DNA of 13,471 nt, taken from Dehalococcoidales bacterium (GTDB taxonomy: Bacteria; Chloroflexota; Dehalococcoidia; Dehalococcoidales; JAUXAE01). How positions within the stretch are numbered: the first letter of the stretch is position 1; each line of letters begins with the position of its first letter. The position numbers were made by a program, and so were the translations under genes. Positions 13,079 to 13,471 of the stretch are shown in pieces. Below the pieces are notes generated by a model, which was not told the origin of the DNA, made no database searches, and worked only from the letters and a program-made list of their open reading frames with translations. The DNA lies in contig JAUXAE010000020.1 of assembly GCA_030620035.1 (NCBI GenBank), positions 1-13,471 on the forward strand, in the 5' to 3' direction.

Positions 13079-13085
13079 TTATTTG

Positions 13086-13106
13086 ACCTTCAAAAAGAAG
13101 GTTTTT
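13086..13106 (+). promoter_or_regulatory. 5'-terminal hairpin of the rRNA leader
   Basis: ACCTTC (13086-13091) and GAAGGT (13097-13102) pair perfectly around AAAAA, followed by TTTT. The hairpin would form at the very 5' end of the transcript. It is too close to the start site to be a useful terminator and more likely caps the RNA end. Confidence 0.5.
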
Positions 13107-13166
13107 AAGATTATATGTTTAAGGGCGATACATAAAGAGTTAGGTCGGTGATTAAAGGCCAGGCAG

Positions 13167-13203
13167 GCGGCTTGGCGGTAGATTGCCAAGCCGCTTTATT
13201 TTG
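13167..13203 (+). terminator. Terminator-like hairpin in the 23S leader
   Basis: GCGGCTTGGC (13167-13176) and GCCAAGCCGC (13185-13194) form a perfect, GC-rich 10-bp stem with an 8-base loop, followed by TTTATTTTGT. This has the shape of an intrinsic terminator, yet lies between the promoter and the 23S gene. It may be an attenuator, an antitermination-controlled site, or the end of a short RNA of about 115 bases. Confidence 0.65.
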
Positions 13204-13212
13204 TGCTTGAGT

Positions 13213-13225
13213 ACCTTAACAATTA
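13213..13225 (+). promoter_or_regulatory. boxA-like antitermination motif
   Basis: ACCTTAACAATTA resembles the rRNA boxA sequence (core CTTTAACAATT in E. coli) that recruits the NusB-S10 complex. It lies about 30 bases before the 23S start, just after the terminator-like hairpin. Short motif, so the call is tentative. Confidence 0.45.
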
Positions 13226-13254
13226 AATAGTGGACTAATATCAAACCTGAAGCA

Positions 13255-13471
13255 GGTCAAGCATTAAGGGCACATGGTGGATGCCTTGGCATCAAGGGCC
13301 GAAGAAGGGCGTGGCAAGGCTGCGAAAAGCCTCGGTGAGCTGTCTAGTAAGCCTAGCCGGGGATTCCCGAATGGGGCAACCCGCCCGGGTAAAACCCGGG
13401 CACCCCCAGCTGAACACATAGGCTGGGTGGAGGTAAGCAGGGGAAGTGAAACATCTCAGTACCCTGAGGAA
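13255..13471 (+). rRNA. rrl: 23S ribosomal RNA, 5' part
   Basis: The sequence follows the 5' end of bacterial 23S rRNA: GGTCAAGCATTAAGGGC at the start, the universally conserved GGTGGATGCCTTGGCA, then GAATGGGGCAACCC, CTGAACACATAGGCTG, and GGAAGTGAAACATCTCAGTA followed by CCCTGAGGAA at the window edge. The 5' end is placed by alignment from memory to E. coli GGTTAAGCGACTAAGC, so it may be off by a few bases. A small hairpin ACCTG-AAG-CAGGT (13245-13257) straddles the boundary and must open for the terminal helix H1 to form. The gene continues beyond the window. No 16S gene or tRNA spacer precedes it. Confidence 0.97.

Larger units (their letters stand above)
12983..13254 (+). other. Intergenic region and rRNA leader
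   Basis: 272 bases without a protein gene. No convincing terminator follows the alcohol dehydrogenase; AGGG-CTTGA-CCCT just after its stop is only a 4-bp stem without a T tract. The rest holds A-rich upstream DNA, the promoter, two hairpins and a boxA-like motif, listed separately. No tRNA and no 16S sequence are present. Confidence 0.7.

Noticed and set aside
13160..13200. A tRNA gene before the 23S gene
   Set aside because: Only one hairpin is present; there is no T-loop GTTCGA-type sequence, acceptor pairing or anticodon arm.
1..13471. Defence, phage or transposon system
   Set aside because: All intact genes but two (the NTF2-like and small helical proteins) belong to known housekeeping or metabolic families, and those two show no sign of such a role; no transposase, integrase, toxin-antitoxin or nuclease-helicase cluster was found on either strand.

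Overview
The window is a stretch of housekeeping chromosome from what looks like an anaerobic bacterium of the Chloroflexota, most likely class Dehalococcoidia. The clues are an NfnAB-type ferredoxin:NADP+ oxidoreductase, a 23S rRNA gene that starts next to a metabolic gene with no 16S gene or tRNA upstream (an unlinked arrangement known in Dehalococcoides), the protein sequence flavour, and a GC-rich background. The taxonomic call is an inference from memory, without a database search.

Layout. Positions 2-1970 (+) hold the 3' end of nfnA and a complete nfnB (gltA-like), closed by a strong intrinsic terminator and a second, REP-like palindrome. Positions 2116-2754 (-) encode an NTF2/SnoaL-like protein with a long Ala/Glu/Lys/Pro-rich tail and its own promoter. 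Positions 2897-4289 (-) are a two-gene unit of a small helical protein and a divergent YchF-family P-loop NTPase. Its promoter lies back to back with that of holA (4454-5461, +). Positions 5462-7111 are a decaying sugar-metabolism patch: an otsB-like fragment (-), an intact ROK sugar kinase (+) and a galU gene reduced by an internal in-frame deletion to 81 codons (+). From 7148 a consensus promoter drives alaS, followed closely by ruvX, then tgt, then an iron-dependent alcohol dehydrogenase overlapping tgt by ATGA. A consensus promoter at 13050-13078 and a structured leader precede the 23S rRNA gene (from about 13255, cut by the window edge).

The most unusual items are: (1) an insertion of about 110 residues in alaS, built from a nearly perfect 34-residue tandem repeat plus a degenerate third copy, inside a low-GC segment unlike the rest of the gene; (2) ruvX with ACG exactly where homologues have the start ATG, behind a good Shine-Dalgarno sequence; (3) the otsB and galU relics flanking the ROK kinase, which suggest loss of a UDP-glucose/trehalose pathway; (4) a 23S leader with two hairpins each followed by a T-rich tract and a boxA-like motif. 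I saw no defence system, CRISPR array, transposase, phage gene or tRNA. The genes work mainly in translation (alaS, tgt, 23S rRNA), DNA replication and processing (holA, ruvX) and redox/carbon metabolism (nfnAB, alcohol dehydrogenase).
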